This document shows positions 24,291-33,277 of a stretch of DNA of 45,984 nucleotides, piece by piece (the first letter of the stretch is position 1; each line of letters opens with the position of its first letter). The stretch lies in NCBI RefSeq assembly GCF_002812985.1, contig NZ_PGCP01000033.1:1-45984 (forward strand), written 5' to 3'. Below the pieces are notes generated by a model. The model was not told where the DNA came from, ran no database searches, and saw only the letters and a list, made by a program, of their open reading frames with translations. The position numbers and the translations under genes are program-made. This DNA comes from Aeromonas lusitana (lineage in GTDB: Bacteria; Pseudomonadota; Gammaproteobacteria; Enterobacterales; Aeromonadaceae).

Positions 24291-25513
24291 AGCGTGTCGT
24301 CGTCACCGGCATGGCCGGGGTGACCGCCTTTGGCAATGACTGGCAGAGCGTGGGGCCCCGTCTCAAGGGCGAGCACAACGCCGTGCGCGAGATGCCGGAA
24401 TGGGCCGTCTATGAGGGGCTCAACACCCGGCTGGCGGCCCCCATCATGGACTTTACCCTACCGGCCCGCTATCCACGCAAGAAGACCCGGGCCATGGGGC
24501 GGGTCTCCCAGTTGGCGACCGTGGCGACCGAATTGGCCCTGACCCAGGCCGGGCTCATCGACCATCCGGTACTGACCGGCGGGCGCACCGGCATCGCCTA
24601 TGGTTCCTCCACCGGCAGCACGGATCCCATCAGCGCCTTTGGCGCCATGCTCAACGACAAGACCACCGCCAGCATCACGGCCACTACCTATGTGCAGATG
24701 ATGCCCCACACGGCGGCGGTCAACACCGGGCTCTTCTTCGGCCTGCGCGGCCGGGTCATTCCCACCTCCAGCGCCTGCACCTCGGGCAGCCAGGGCATAG
24801 GCTACGCCTATGAGGCGATCAAGCACGGCTATCAGGATCTGATGGTGGCGGGGGGCGCGGAGGAGCTGTGCCCGTCCGAGGCCGTGGTGTTCGACACCCT
24901 GTTTGCCACCAGCCAGATGAACGACAGCCCGGCGCTCACCCCCAGACCCTTTGACAAGGCGCGGGATGGGCTGGTGATAGGGGAAGGGGCGGGGACCCTG
25001 ATCCTGGAGGAGCTGGAGCACGCCAGAGCGCGCGGGGCCCACATCTTCGCCGAACTGGTGGGCTTTGCCACCAACTGCGATGCGGCCCATGTGACCCAGC
25101 CCCAGCAGGAGACGATGCAGCTCTGCATGGCACTGGCGCTGGCGGATGCGGGCCTTGCGCCCAAGGATATCGGCTACATCAGCGCCCACGGCACGGCCAC
25201 CGAGCGCGGCGATATCGCCGAGAGCCATGCCACCGCGGCCCTGTTTGGCGACAAGACCCCCATCTCTTCCCTCAAGAGCTATTTCGGTCATACGCTTGGG
25301 GCCTGTGGCGCCATCGAGGCCTGGTTATCTCTGGAGATGATGGCAGAAGGCTGGTTTGCGCCGACCCTCAATCTGAATGAGCCGGATCCCGCCTGCGCCC
25401 CCCTGGATCACATCCAAAGCGGCGGCCGGGTGCTGGATGTGGAGTACCTGATGTCCAACAACTTTGCCTTTGGCGGCATCAATACCTCCCTCATCTTCAA
25501 GCGTTGGGCATGA
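24287..25513 (+). CDS. Beta-ketoacyl synthase, FabF/FabB type (ApeR type)
   Basis: The 408-residue ketosynthase has its nucleophile Cys164 in TSSACTSGSQGIGYAY, His301 in ISAHGTATERGD and His335 in SYFGHTLGACGAIEA, so it is catalytically complete. In other aryl polyene clusters the last gene encodes a second ketosynthase, thought to act alone, possibly for the first condensation on the aromatic starter; here it is also last. GGAAGGGAGAG upstream of the ATG gives a strong ribosome binding site. No clear terminator follows within the next 100 bp. Confidence 0.93.
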   Translation: MKRVVVTGMAGVTAFGNDWQSVGPRLKGEHNAVREMPEWAVYEGLNTRLAAPIMDFTLPARYPRKKTRAMGRVSQLATVATELALTQAGLIDHPVLTGGRTGIAYGSSTGSTDPISAFGAMLNDKTTASITATTYVQMMPHTAAVNTGLFFGLRGRVIPTSSACTSGSQGIGYAYEAIKHGYQDLMVAGGAEELCPSEAVVFDTLFATSQMNDSPALTPRPFDKARDGLVIGEGAGTLILEELEHARARGAHIFAELVGFATNCDAAHVTQPQQETMQLCMALALADAGLAPKDIGYISAHGTATERGDIAESHATAALFGDKTPISSLKSYFGHTLGACGAIEAWLSLEMMAEGWFAPTLNLNEPDPACAPLDHIQSGGRVLDVEYLMSNNFAFGGINTSLIFKRWA

Positions 25514-25616
25514 TGGACTGCGCCCGTTCAGCTCGGGTGCAGCTCCAGTTCAGCTCCAGTACAGCCTGGGTTTAGCTTCGATTAATTAAGATGCCTTCCA
25601 CTTTTAGGGAGGCATC

Positions 25617-26030
25617 ATGTCCGTTTCATTCTCTTTTTCAACTTCATCTCTGCTGCGCCGTGGCCTGACCGCAGGCTTGTTATCCACCTTGCTCTGGGCC
25701 CTGGCCTCACCAGCCCTGGCCGACGATGAATTCCGGCTCGGCAAGACCCTCTTGCTGGGAGTCGGTGATCGCCCGGCCATCATTCCCATGATCGTCTGCC
25801 GGCCGGTCAAGTCCATCATGGTGAAGGCGGAGCGGGAGCTGACCCTGGACAGGGTCAAGGTGTTCTATGGCGATGATCGCAGCAAGACACTCTCTTTCGA
25901 TCGGGATCTGGGGCGGGATCAGGACTCGGGCTGGAAATCCCTGGGGACCAGGCTCTGCATCAAGAAGATCGAAGTCTATGGCAATTCAGAAGGCAGCAAG
26001 GCGGGGGTCAAGGTCTACGGCAGAAAATAG
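25617..26030 (+). CDS. DUF2541 family periplasmic protein (YaaI-like)
   Basis: The 137-residue product has a signal peptide (about 1-35, ending SPALADD) and a mature domain of about 100 residues that resembles the DUF2541/YaaI family: IIPMIVCRPVKSIMVKAERE, DRVKVFYGDDRSKTLSFDRDL and the ending RLCIKKIEVYGNSEGS. Function is unknown in the whole family. AGGGAGG precedes the ATG by four bases. It is separate from the pigment operon and followed by a bidirectional terminator. Confidence 0.8.
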   Translation: MSVSFSFSTSSLLRRGLTAGLLSTLLWALASPALADDEFRLGKTLLLGVGDRPAIIPMIVCRPVKSIMVKAERELTLDRVKVFYGDDRSKTLSFDRDLGRDQDSGWKSLGTRLCIKKIEVYGNSEGSKAGVKVYGRK

Positions 26031-26056
26031 CCGGCGGGAAACGAGTGACAGCCAGT

Positions 26057-26092
26057 AAAAAAGTGGCCGGGGAAACCCGGCCACTTTTTTAT
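26057..26092. terminator. Bidirectional terminator between DUF2541 and mog
   Basis: GTGGCCGGG/CCCGGCCAC with a GAAA loop (26063-26084), A run on the left and T run on the right, so it can end both convergent transcripts. Confidence 0.93.
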
Positions 26093-26113
26093 ATGCAGGA
26101 TAGATAAGATGGC

Positions 26114-26644
26114 TTATTTCTTGGGGCGAAATGGCTTGATGACGCTCTCGTCGCACTCGAGATAGGGGCCGTCCATCAGATCGATGCAGTAAGGGATGGC
26201 AGGGAAGACCGCATCCAGACACTCGCGAATGGACTTGGGCTTGCCCGGCAGATTGACGATGAGGCTGCTGCCACGCAGGCCGGCGGTCTGGCGCGACAAA
26301 ATGGCGGTGGGGACGAACTTGAGGGATTCTGCCCGCATCAGCTCACCGAAGCCCGGCATCATGCGATCGCACACCGCCTCAGTGGCCTCCGGGGTCACAT
26401 CCCGCTTGGCCGGGCCGGTGCCGCCTGTGGTGACGATGAGGCTGCACTGTTCCTCATCCGCCAACTGGATCAGGGTCGCCTCAATCTGATCCTGCTCATC
26501 CGGGATGAGCCGGTAGACGGCTTCCCACTCCGAGGTCAGATAGGCGCTCAGGGTCTCCATGATGGCCTTGCCGGAGAGATCCTCATAGACGCCTGCGCTG
26601 GCGCGATCGCTGACGGTGACGATACCGATTCTTGCCTTGCTCAT
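26114..26644 (-). CDS. mog: Molybdopterin adenylyltransferase
   Basis: The 176-residue enzyme activates molybdopterin with ATP to adenylyl-molybdopterin in molybdenum cofactor synthesis. It follows E. coli Mog closely in the visible motifs: IGIVTVSDRASAGVYED at the N terminus, the TTGGTGPAKRDVTPEAT active-site loop (about 71-87), MPGFGELMR and LSRQTAGLRGSSLIVNLPGK. Compared with E. coli Mog it is about 20 residues shorter, lacking an insert before PYCI and the extreme C terminus. ATG at 26644. Monocistronic. Confidence 0.94.
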   Translation of the reverse strand: MSKARIGIVTVSDRASAGVYEDLSGKAIMETLSAYLTSEWEAVYRLIPDEQDQIEATLIQLADEEQCSLIVTTGGTGPAKRDVTPEATEAVCDRMMPGFGELMRAESLKFVPTAILSRQTAGLRGSSLIVNLPGKPKSIRECLDAVFPAIPYCIDLMDGPYLECDESVIKPFRPKK

Positions 26645-27045
26645 GAGCGGCTCTTTGTCGTGCTGAAAGTGGTAAATAAAATAACATAATCAGTGAGATA
26701 TGTTAAAGCACCGCGCTCGCATCACAGAGATGCAGGAAGAGATGGCCCGAATGAAAACAATTCACGCCTTACCAAATATTCGGGAATAAGAAGGGCGACA
26801 CGAGTCCGTAAATTTTCTAAAAAAAACCGCATGTGAGGGTTTTCCATAATCGGCTGAATCTTAACGAATAAATCTATTTACCCGCCCTTATCCCTGCAGA
26901 TGGCTCAAAAACAGGACTCCTGTGACTCGGCGCTGACTGAACCAAGATCGCCGCTCTCTTATATAACCTTTCTTACGGACAGTGAAATTATGTGCTGAGC
27001 GTAGTTTGGATGTGTCACACATGAGGCCTCTGGCCAGGAGGGCGT
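26645..27045. other. Intergenic stretch with inverted repeats, no supported gene
   Basis: This 400-bp divergent region is AT-rich in its middle. It holds a 7-bp perfect inverted repeat CCCGAAT (26746-26752) / ATTCGGG (26778-26784) and a second possible hairpin AAAACC/GGTTTT (26823-26843). Promoters of mog and of the DUF3135 gene must lie here; I cannot place them with confidence. A small RNA is possible but not supported. Confidence 0.5.
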
Positions 27046-27384
27046 ATGGAGCTGCCAGATTTCGATACTCTCAAACATTGGGCCCTCGTCGAGCCGGAGC
27101 GGCTGGATGAACTGCTGCACAAGCAAATCGATGCCCTGATCGAACAGGTGGGGCCAGAGCGGCAACGACGACTGCGAGGGTTGCAATTTCGCATCGACTG
27201 CCAGCGACGGCTGGCCAAAAACAATCTGGACAGTTGCATCCGGATTGCCAACATGATGCATGAATCCTTCTATGCAATGCGCAGCCAGATCAATGACCTC
27301 CAGCATGAAACTGCCCCCCTGGTGGATGGCGCCGTGCCCGGAAATAATGTTATCCGGCTCGCTGACCATCGCCGGGATAAATAG
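27046..27384 (+). CDS. DUF3135 family protein
   Basis: The 112-residue cytosolic protein begins LPDFDTLKHWALVEPERLDE and continues RRLRGLQFRIDCQRRLAKNN, the conserved core of DUF3135, a small gammaproteobacterial family of unknown function. It is largely alpha-helical, with many charged residues, and the last 15 residues look disordered. AGGAGG precedes the ATG. It stands alone; a weak hairpin lies behind it at about 27434. Confidence 0.8.
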   Translation: MELPDFDTLKHWALVEPERLDELLHKQIDALIEQVGPERQRRLRGLQFRIDCQRRLAKNNLDSCIRIANMMHESFYAMRSQINDLQHETAPLVDGAVPGNNVIRLADHRRDK

Positions 27385-27598
27385 AATATTTAGCCGTTTT
27401 ATTTATATTTTCATCTTTTTTCATAAGCCAAATCACCACCTTGTTAATAAGCGTGGTGGCTTGTTTGTTATTTGCTGCAAATGGAGGTTGGTGGCGAAAT
27501 AAATAACGCGATAACGGTTTCGTGGCATGGATATATATGGAGGAATAAAGTGGCTAGGGTAATATGTCGCTACGTTTAATTTGCTACGACTCAAGGGA

Positions 27599-28399
27599 AT
27601 GATGAGAAGTATTACTCCAAGACGGGTGTTGTCGCCGGAACAGCAGACAGAGATCACCCGCATCATCGTCAAGGTGGGCCAGCTGCTAGCTCAATACGGC
27701 GCCGAGGCGCGGATCATAGAGCAGACCACGGTGCGGCTCGGCCTGGCCCTGGGGCTGGAGAGCGTCGAGCTGGCGCTCTCTGCCAGTGGCATCGTCTTGA
27801 CCAGCCTCTACCAGGGGCACTGCGTCACCACCACCCGCCGGGTGCGGGATCAAGGCATCAACATGCAGGTGGTGTGCGAGGTGCAGCGCCTCTGCATCCT
27901 GGCGGAGAAGGAGCTGATCGGTGCGCGGGAAGTGCGCCAGCGGCTCGATGCCATAGTGCCGTTCCACTATCACCCCTGGCTGGTGGTCCCCGTGGTGGGC
28001 TTCTCCTGCGGTGCCTTCAGCCTGCTGTTCGGTGGCGATTGGCCCGTCTTCCTGGTGACCTTCGTCGCCTCCGCGGTGGCGATGCGGGTGCGCCAGCTGA
28101 TGGCACGCCATCACCACAGCCCGCTCATCAACTTCGCCGTGACCGGCTTCGTCGCCACCCTGATTGCCTCGAGTGCCACCTACTTCGGCTGGGGCGAGCA
28201 ACCCTATCTCGCCATGGCGGCCAGCGTTCTGTTGCTGGTGCCGGGCTTCCCGCTCATCAATGCGGTATCCGACATGGTTAAGGGCTATTTCAACATGGGG
28301 CTGGCGCGCTGGGGCACGGCGACCCTGCTTACCATCAGCGCGGCCATCGGTATTATCCTGGCCATGTCGGTCACCGGTATCTGGGGGTGGCAGGTATGA
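27599..28399 (+). CDS. yjjP: Threonine/serine exporter-like protein, large subunit (YjjP)
   Basis: The 266-residue protein corresponds to the N-terminal half of the ThrE exporter family (DUF1212). It has a cytosolic N-terminal domain (GQLLAQYGAEARIIEQTTVR and NMQVVCEVQRLCILAEKE) and about five membrane segments from residue 115 on, including FVASAVAMRVRQLM and VLLLVPGFPLINAVSDMVKG. In E. coli YjjP works with YjjB, and the pair has been linked to succinate export; in Corynebacterium the fused ThrE exports threonine and serine. The ATG at 27599 or 27602 follows AAGGGA; a TTG at 27581 is in frame but unlikely. Its TGA overlaps the yjjB start. Confidence 0.9.
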   Translation: MMRSITPRRVLSPEQQTEITRIIVKVGQLLAQYGAEARIIEQTTVRLGLALGLESVELALSASGIVLTSLYQGHCVTTTRRVRDQGINMQVVCEVQRLCILAEKELIGAREVRQRLDAIVPFHYHPWLVVPVVGFSCGAFSLLFGGDWPVFLVTFVASAVAMRVRQLMARHHHSPLINFAVTGFVATLIASSATYFGWGEQPYLAMAASVLLLVPGFPLINAVSDMVKGYFNMGLARWGTATLLTISAAIGIILAMSVTGIWGWQV

Positions 28400-28863
28400 T
28401 GGATCTGCTCTGGCTGCTGGCCAAGGATGCGTTCTGGTCGGCCTTCCCGGCGGTGGGCTTTGCCATGTTGTTTAACGTGCCGCCACGCATGTTGAAGTAT
28501 TGCGCCATGGGGGGCGCTCTGGCTCACAGCCTGCGCACCCTGCTCATCCACTACGGCATGCCCATCGAGTGGGCCACCTTGGCGGCCGCCACCACGGTGG
28601 GCTTTGTCTGCGTCTACTGGTCGCGCCGTCTGCTGGCGCCGAGACCCGTGTTCAGCGTCGCCTCCATCATCCCCATGATCCCCGGCAGTTATGCGTTCAA
28701 GGCGATGATCGCCGTGGTGGAGCTCAACATCTCGGGTGTGACCATGGAGCTGCTGCAGGGGGCGGTGGAGAATGGGTTAAAGGCTATCTTTATTGTAGGG
28801 GCATTGAGCTTTGGGCTAGCGATACCCTCCTTGGTCGTGTACCGTAATCGGCCCATAATATGA
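28396..28863 (+). CDS. yjjB: Threonine/serine exporter-like protein, small subunit (YjjB)
   Basis: The 155-residue membrane protein is the C-terminal half of the ThrE family (DUF3815), with about four or five membrane segments and the family segment FSVASIIPMIPGSYAFKAMI. It starts in the ATGA shared with yjjP, so the two subunits should be made together. The gene ends 23 bp before folA. Confidence 0.9.
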   Translation: MMDLLWLLAKDAFWSAFPAVGFAMLFNVPPRMLKYCAMGGALAHSLRTLLIHYGMPIEWATLAAATTVGFVCVYWSRRLLAPRPVFSVASIIPMIPGSYAFKAMIAVVELNISGVTMELLQGAVENGLKAIFIVGALSFGLAIPSLVVYRNRPII

Positions 28864-28886
28864 ATGATTGTGTGAGAGGCTGAACC

Positions 28887-29381
28887 ATGAAAATTTCCAT
28901 GATTGCCGCCATGGCGCACGATCGCGTGATTGGCCTGGATAACCAGATGCCATGGCACTTGCCCGCGGATCTCGCCCACTTCAAACGGGTCACCCTGGGC
29001 AAGCCGGTGCTGATGGGGCGGAAGACCTTCGACTCCATCGGTCGTCCCCTGCCCGGCCGCCGAAACTTAGTTATTAGTCGTAATTTAGGTTTTAAAGCGC
29101 CTGATGTTGAGGTTTTCACATCAATCGACGAAGTGTTAGCAACCTTATCTGAGATCGACACTCCGGAGGAGCTGATGGTGATCGGTGGCGGTCATCTCTA
29201 TGCCCAGCTGCTGCCCCAGGCGAGTCGCCTCTATCTGACCCGGATCGATCTGGCGGTGGGGGGAGACACCCGTTTTCCGGCCTTCGATGAGGCTGACTGG
29301 GTGAGGCTCGAGAGTGAATCCCACCCCGCCGACGAGAAGAACCCTCATCCTTACTGTTTTGAAACCTGGCAGCGCCGCTAG
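28887..29381 (+). CDS. folA: Dihydrofolate reductase
   Basis: FolA reduces dihydrofolate to tetrahydrofolate with NADPH and is the target of trimethoprim. The 164-residue product has the conserved active-site loop and helix MIAAMAHDRVIGLDNQMPWHLPAD in the first 28 residues, with Asp28 equal to E. coli Asp27, then GRKTFDSIGRPLPGR and the MVIGGGHLYAQLLP nucleotide-binding segment. Bases 29065-29155, coding for residues about 60-90, have a clearly lower GC content and AT-rich codons such as TTA and AAT, unlike the rest of the gene. A strong terminator follows. Confidence 0.96.
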   Translation: MKISMIAAMAHDRVIGLDNQMPWHLPADLAHFKRVTLGKPVLMGRKTFDSIGRPLPGRRNLVISRNLGFKAPDVEVFTSIDEVLATLSEIDTPEELMVIGGGHLYAQLLPQASRLYLTRIDLAVGGDTRFPAFDEADWVRLESESHPADEKNPHPYCFETWQRR

Positions 29382-29400
29382 CCGGTTTTGGATCTGACAA

Positions 29401-29427
29401 GCCCCCGCACTGCGGGGGCTTTTTTTT
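29401..29427 (+). terminator. Rho-independent terminator of folA
   Basis: GCCCCCGC/GCGGGGGC with a 3-base loop and a run of eight T residues, 20 bp behind folA. Confidence 0.95.
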
Positions 29428-29845
29428 GCACATTTTGCGTCTGTTTTTTGATGCGACAGACCTCTTCCTTACCCTCTATTTTTCCTCTCTCTGATGTCAG
29501 AAAAATAATTCGCTCTGTAATGATTTAAGAGGCAAATCATCCGACTCCAGAACGCCGCTCTAACCACCACCTGCTCATCTGTTGATCCCCTTGATATTGC
29601 TCATCAAGACAGGGAGTTATTGGGTGTAATCATCATAAAATCCCTATTTTTATAGTCATTAACGCCCATCTGTTGAATTTTTGTTTCAATAAATAGTCGT
29701 TTAAAATCATATGCTTATTTTCATATATTTATGACAAGACTCTTATGGTTCTTCTTTTGGTGTTGGTTTTTGTTTAGTGTTAAAAGTAATTGGTTCGCGT
29801 TCGACAGCTGAAACAGCAAGATGTCGGCCATAAAAAAAGGACAAT
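29428..29845. other. AT-rich leader of the proVWX operon
   Basis: About 420 bp, much lower in GC than the flanks and with no supported gene, precede proV. Osmotically controlled proU promoters are typically AT-rich and H-NS sensitive, so this stretch probably holds the promoter and silencer. I cannot assign precise -35/-10 boxes. AAAGGACAAT just ahead of the ATG is the ribosome binding site. Confidence 0.55.
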
Positions 29846-31042
29846 ATGACAGTCAAGCTTGAGGTCAAATCACTCTATAAAATCTTCGGGGAACATCCGG
29901 AAAAAGCGTTCAAATTACTGGCAAAAGGGCACGACCGCGCCAGCATCTTGCAAAAGAGCGGGCAGACCCTGGGGGTGCAGGACGTCAACCTCGCCATCCA
30001 GGAGGGGGAGATCTTCGTGATCATGGGGCTGTCCGGCTCGGGCAAGTCCACCCTGGTGCGCCTCTTCAACCGGCTGATCGAGCCGACCCGTGGCCAGGTG
30101 CTGATCGACGGTGAAGACATAGCCGCCATCTCGGACAGCGAGCTGCGTCAGGTGCGGCGCAAGAAGATCAGCATGGTGTTCCAGTCCTTCGCCCTGATGC
30201 CCCACTTGAGCGTGCTGGAAAACACCGCCTTCGGCCTGGAGCTGGCCGGGGTGGCGCTGGCGGAGCGCCAGCACAGCGCCCGCCAGGCCCTGCATCAGGT
30301 GGGGCTGGGTCAGTGGATTGACGCCTACCCGGATGCCCTCTCCGGCGGCATGAAACAACGGGTCGGCCTGGCCCGAGCCCTGGCCAATGACCCGGATATC
30401 CTGCTGATGGATGAGGCGTTCTCCGCGCTGGATCCCTTGATCCGCACAGAAATGCAGGATGAACTACTCAAGCTGCAGGGCAGTCAGCAGAGAACCATCG
30501 TCTTTATTTCCCACGATCTGGACGAGGCGATGCGCATCGGCGATCGCATCGCCATCATGCAGGACGGTCAGGTGGTACAAGTCGGCACCCCGGACGAGAT
30601 CCTGAACCAACCCGCCAACGACTATGTGCGCGCCTTCTTTCGCGGGGTGGATCTGGCCAATGTATTCAGCGCCCGGGATGTGGCGAGCCGCAAACAGGTA
30701 CCCCTTATCAAGAAACACACCACGGACGGGCCGGGCAACGCCCTGCGTCAGCTCAAGGATCTGGAGCGGGAATACGGCTATGTGGTGGATCGCAGCCGTC
30801 GCTTCCTCGGCGTCGTCTCGGTCGAGTCGCTGAGCCAGGCGGTGCGTGACAAGGGCAGCCTGGAGCAGGCGCTGCTGGCAGACATCCAGCCCATTTTGGC
30901 GGATACCCCTCTCAATGAACTCATCAGCCAGGTGGCCGCCGCCCCCTGTCAGGTGCCCGTGGTCGAATCGGATGGCAGCTATCTGGGGCTCATCTCCAAG
31001 GCCAACCTGCTGAACACCCTGGACAGGAGTACCCCGGCATGA
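29846..31042 (+). CDS. proV: Glycine betaine/proline ABC transporter ATPase
   Basis: ProV powers uptake of osmoprotectants such as glycine betaine. The 398-residue protein has the Walker A motif GLSGSGKST (61-69), Q-loop at Gln113, the signature LSGGMKQ (165-171) and Walker B ILLMDE (185-190), followed by a C-terminal region (about 280-398) with CBS-type repeats that in homologues sense ionic strength. It is first of three overlapping genes; the proW start lies within its last bases. Confidence 0.96.
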   Translation: MTVKLEVKSLYKIFGEHPEKAFKLLAKGHDRASILQKSGQTLGVQDVNLAIQEGEIFVIMGLSGSGKSTLVRLFNRLIEPTRGQVLIDGEDIAAISDSELRQVRRKKISMVFQSFALMPHLSVLENTAFGLELAGVALAERQHSARQALHQVGLGQWIDAYPDALSGGMKQRVGLARALANDPDILLMDEAFSALDPLIRTEMQDELLKLQGSQQRTIVFISHDLDEAMRIGDRIAIMQDGQVVQVGTPDEILNQPANDYVRAFFRGVDLANVFSARDVASRKQVPLIKKHTTDGPGNALRQLKDLEREYGYVVDRSRRFLGVVSVESLSQAVRDKGSLEQALLADIQPILADTPLNELISQVAAAPCQVPVVESDGSYLGLISKANLLNTLDRSTPA

Positions 31043-32196
31043 AATTAACCTCCCCCTATCGTCTGCTGGCAGGCATGCTGGCGTTATTGCTGCTGGCGAG
31101 TGCCCCCGCTCGGGCCGACGACGTCGCGGCCGATCCCTGGGCTACAACCACTGAGGCGAGCACAGAGGCCGCCAGCAACCCCTGGGCGAGCACCGACACC
31201 ACCGCCGCCGACTGGCAGAACCAGATAGCGAGCGCAGAGACAGATGCGCAGATCAACTGGCTGGACCCTTTCCAGCAGGCGTTTGTGCCGCTGGATTCCT
31301 GGGTCGAGAGTGGCATCGGCTGGCTGGTCGAGAACCTGCGGCCCCTGTTCCAGCTGATCCGGGCGCCGGTGGAGCTAACCCTCAATGGCATGACCCATCT
31401 GCTGCAGACGGTGCCATCCGCCCTGATGATAGGGCTGCTGACCCTGGTCGCCTGGCAGCTGGTCAACGGCCGCATGGCCCTTGGCACGCTTGTGTCTCTT
31501 ATCGGGATCGGCCTCATCGGTGCTTGGTCCGATGCCATGGTGACCCTGTCACTGGTGCTGACCTCGCTGTTCTTCTGCGTCCTGATTGGCTTGCCGGTCG
31601 GTATCCTGCTGGCGCGCAGTGAGCGGCTGTCGCGCTGGACCCGGCCCCTGCTGGACGCCATGCAGACCACCCCGGCCTTCGTTTACCTCATCCCCATCGT
31701 CATGCTGTTTGGCATCGGCAACGTACCCGGCGTGGTGGTGACGGTGATCTTCGCCCTGCCGCCCATGATCCGGCTGACCATGCTGGGGATCCGCCAGGTG
31801 CCCGCAGACTTGGTGGAGGCGGCTCACTCGTTCGGCGCCAGTCCATCCCAGCTGCTGTTCAAGGTACAACTGCCGCTCGCCATGCCCACCATCATGGCCG
31901 GGGTCAACCAGACCCTGATGCTGGCGCTCTCCATGGTGGTGATCGCCTCCATGATCGCGGTCGGTGGCCTGGGCCAGATGGTGCTGCGGGGCATAGGTCG
32001 CCTCGATATGGGGCTCGCCTCCATCGGCGGCCTCGGCATAGTGCTGCTGGCCATCGTCCTCGATCGTCTGACCCAGGCCATGGGACAGCCGGATCGCAGC
32101 CGGACCGGCCGCTGGTATCAGCGCGGCCCCGTGGCCCTGCTGCTGCGGCTGTGCGGTCGCAGCCCATCCATTCAATGCAAAGGAGCAACCTCATGA
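31039..32196 (+). CDS. proW: Glycine betaine/proline ABC transporter permease
   Basis: ProW forms the membrane channel of the transporter. The 385-residue protein shares long stretches with E. coli ProW, such as [20 protein letters not shown] and the [20 protein letters not shown] loop that contacts ProV. It differs at the N terminus: before the family's DPWA/NPWAST-type tail there is a typical signal-peptide-like stretch (residues 1-27, [18 protein letters not shown]). E. coli ProW is about 30 residues shorter and lacks it. Overlaps proV and proX by 4 bp each. Confidence 0.95.
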   Translation: MKLTSPYRLLAGMLALLLLASAPARADDVAADPWATTTEASTEAASNPWASTDTTAADWQNQIASAETDAQINWLDPFQQAFVPLDSWVESGIGWLVENLRPLFQLIRAPVELTLNGMTHLLQTVPSALMIGLLTLVAWQLVNGRMALGTLVSLIGIGLIGAWSDAMVTLSLVLTSLFFCVLIGLPVGILLARSERLSRWTRPLLDAMQTTPAFVYLIPIVMLFGIGNVPGVVVTVIFALPPMIRLTMLGIRQVPADLVEAAHSFGASPSQLLFKVQLPLAMPTIMAGVNQTLMLALSMVVIASMIAVGGLGQMVLRGIGRLDMGLASIGGLGIVLLAIVLDRLTQAMGQPDRSRTGRWYQRGPVALLLRLCGRSPSIQCKGATS

Positions 32197-33179
32197 GACG
32201 CATCACCACCAGCCTGACCCTGGGCGCCCTGCTACTCAGCACAGTCGCCATGGCCAGCGCCGAGCTGCCGGGGGAGGGGGTCAAGGTGCAACCCTTACAG
32301 AGCTCCCTGCCGGAAGAGGCGTTCCAGAGCCTGCTGGTCAGCAAGCTGATGGAGCGGCTCGGTTATGACGTCCAGCCGGCGCAGGAGGTGGACTACAACG
32401 TGGCCTATGCCTCGGTGGCGCAAGGGGACGGCACCTTCCTCGCCTTTAACTGGATCCCGCTGCAGGACAACAAGTACGAGCAGGCGGGGGGGGACAAGGT
32501 ATTCTTCCGCCAGGGGACCTATGTGGCCGGCGCCGCCCAGGGCTATCTCATCGACAAGAAGACGGCCACCCAATATGGCATCACCAACCTCGGTCAGCTG
32601 AAGGATCCCAAGCTGGCGGCGCTGTTTGATGGCGACGGTGATGGCAAGGCCGATCTGGTGGGGTGCAACCCAGGCTGGGGCTGCGAGGAGGCGATCAACC
32701 ACCACCTCGACGAGTTTGGGCTGACCCCGACCGTGACCCACAAGCAGGGCAACTACGCGGCTCTCGTCGCCGATACCCTGGCTCGCTACCAGAGCGGCAA
32801 GCCGGTGCTCTATTACACCTGGACGCCGTACTGGCTCAGCAGCGAACTGGTGCCGGGACGGGACGTGGTCTGGCTGGAGGTCCCAGCCGATGCCAGGGAT
32901 GCGGCCAAGACCCGGCTGCCAAACGGCAAGAACTACGGTTTTGCGGTCAATACCATGCACATAGTCGCGAACAAGGCCTTCACCGATGCCAATCCGGCGG
33001 CGGCCAAGCTGTTTGCCATCGTCAAGCTGCCGCTCAACGACATCAACATCCAGAATGGCTTGATGAACAAGGGACAGAACAAACCGGCGGATGTGGAGCG
33101 CCACGCGGATGCCTGGCTCAAGGGGCATGAGCAGCAGGTCAACGACTGGCTTGCCCAGGCGCGCACCGCAGCGCAATAA
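32193..33179 (+). CDS. proX: Glycine betaine-binding periplasmic protein
   Basis: ProX captures glycine betaine or proline betaine and delivers it to ProW. The 328-residue protein has a signal peptide (1-23, ending VAMASA). Tryptophans in [15 protein letters not shown] and YYTWTPYW correspond to the aromatic cage that holds the quaternary ammonium group in E. coli ProX. The ATG at 32193 overlaps the proW stop and follows AAAGGAG; the longer frame from 32151 is read from within proW. Confidence 0.95.
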   Translation: MRRITTSLTLGALLLSTVAMASAELPGEGVKVQPLQSSLPEEAFQSLLVSKLMERLGYDVQPAQEVDYNVAYASVAQGDGTFLAFNWIPLQDNKYEQAGGDKVFFRQGTYVAGAAQGYLIDKKTATQYGITNLGQLKDPKLAALFDGDGDGKADLVGCNPGWGCEEAINHHLDEFGLTPTVTHKQGNYAALVADTLARYQSGKPVLYYTWTPYWLSSELVPGRDVVWLEVPADARDAAKTRLPNGKNYGFAVNTMHIVANKAFTDANPAAAKLFAIVKLPLNDINIQNGLMNKGQNKPADVERHADAWLKGHEQQVNDWLAQARTAAQ

Positions 33180-33221
33180 GTCGCAACTCTGACAGTGGAG
33201 GGATGCTTCCCCCCGATAGAC

Positions 33222-33251
33222 AAAACGCCCGGCATTGGCCGGGCGTTTTTT
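33222..33251. terminator. Bidirectional terminator between proX and cysH
   Basis: ACGCCCGGC/GCCGGGCGT with a short loop, A residues before and T residues after, placed between convergent operons. Confidence 0.92.
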
Positions 33252-33277
33252 ATGGGCAGAATAAGGGGCTGGCGGGA

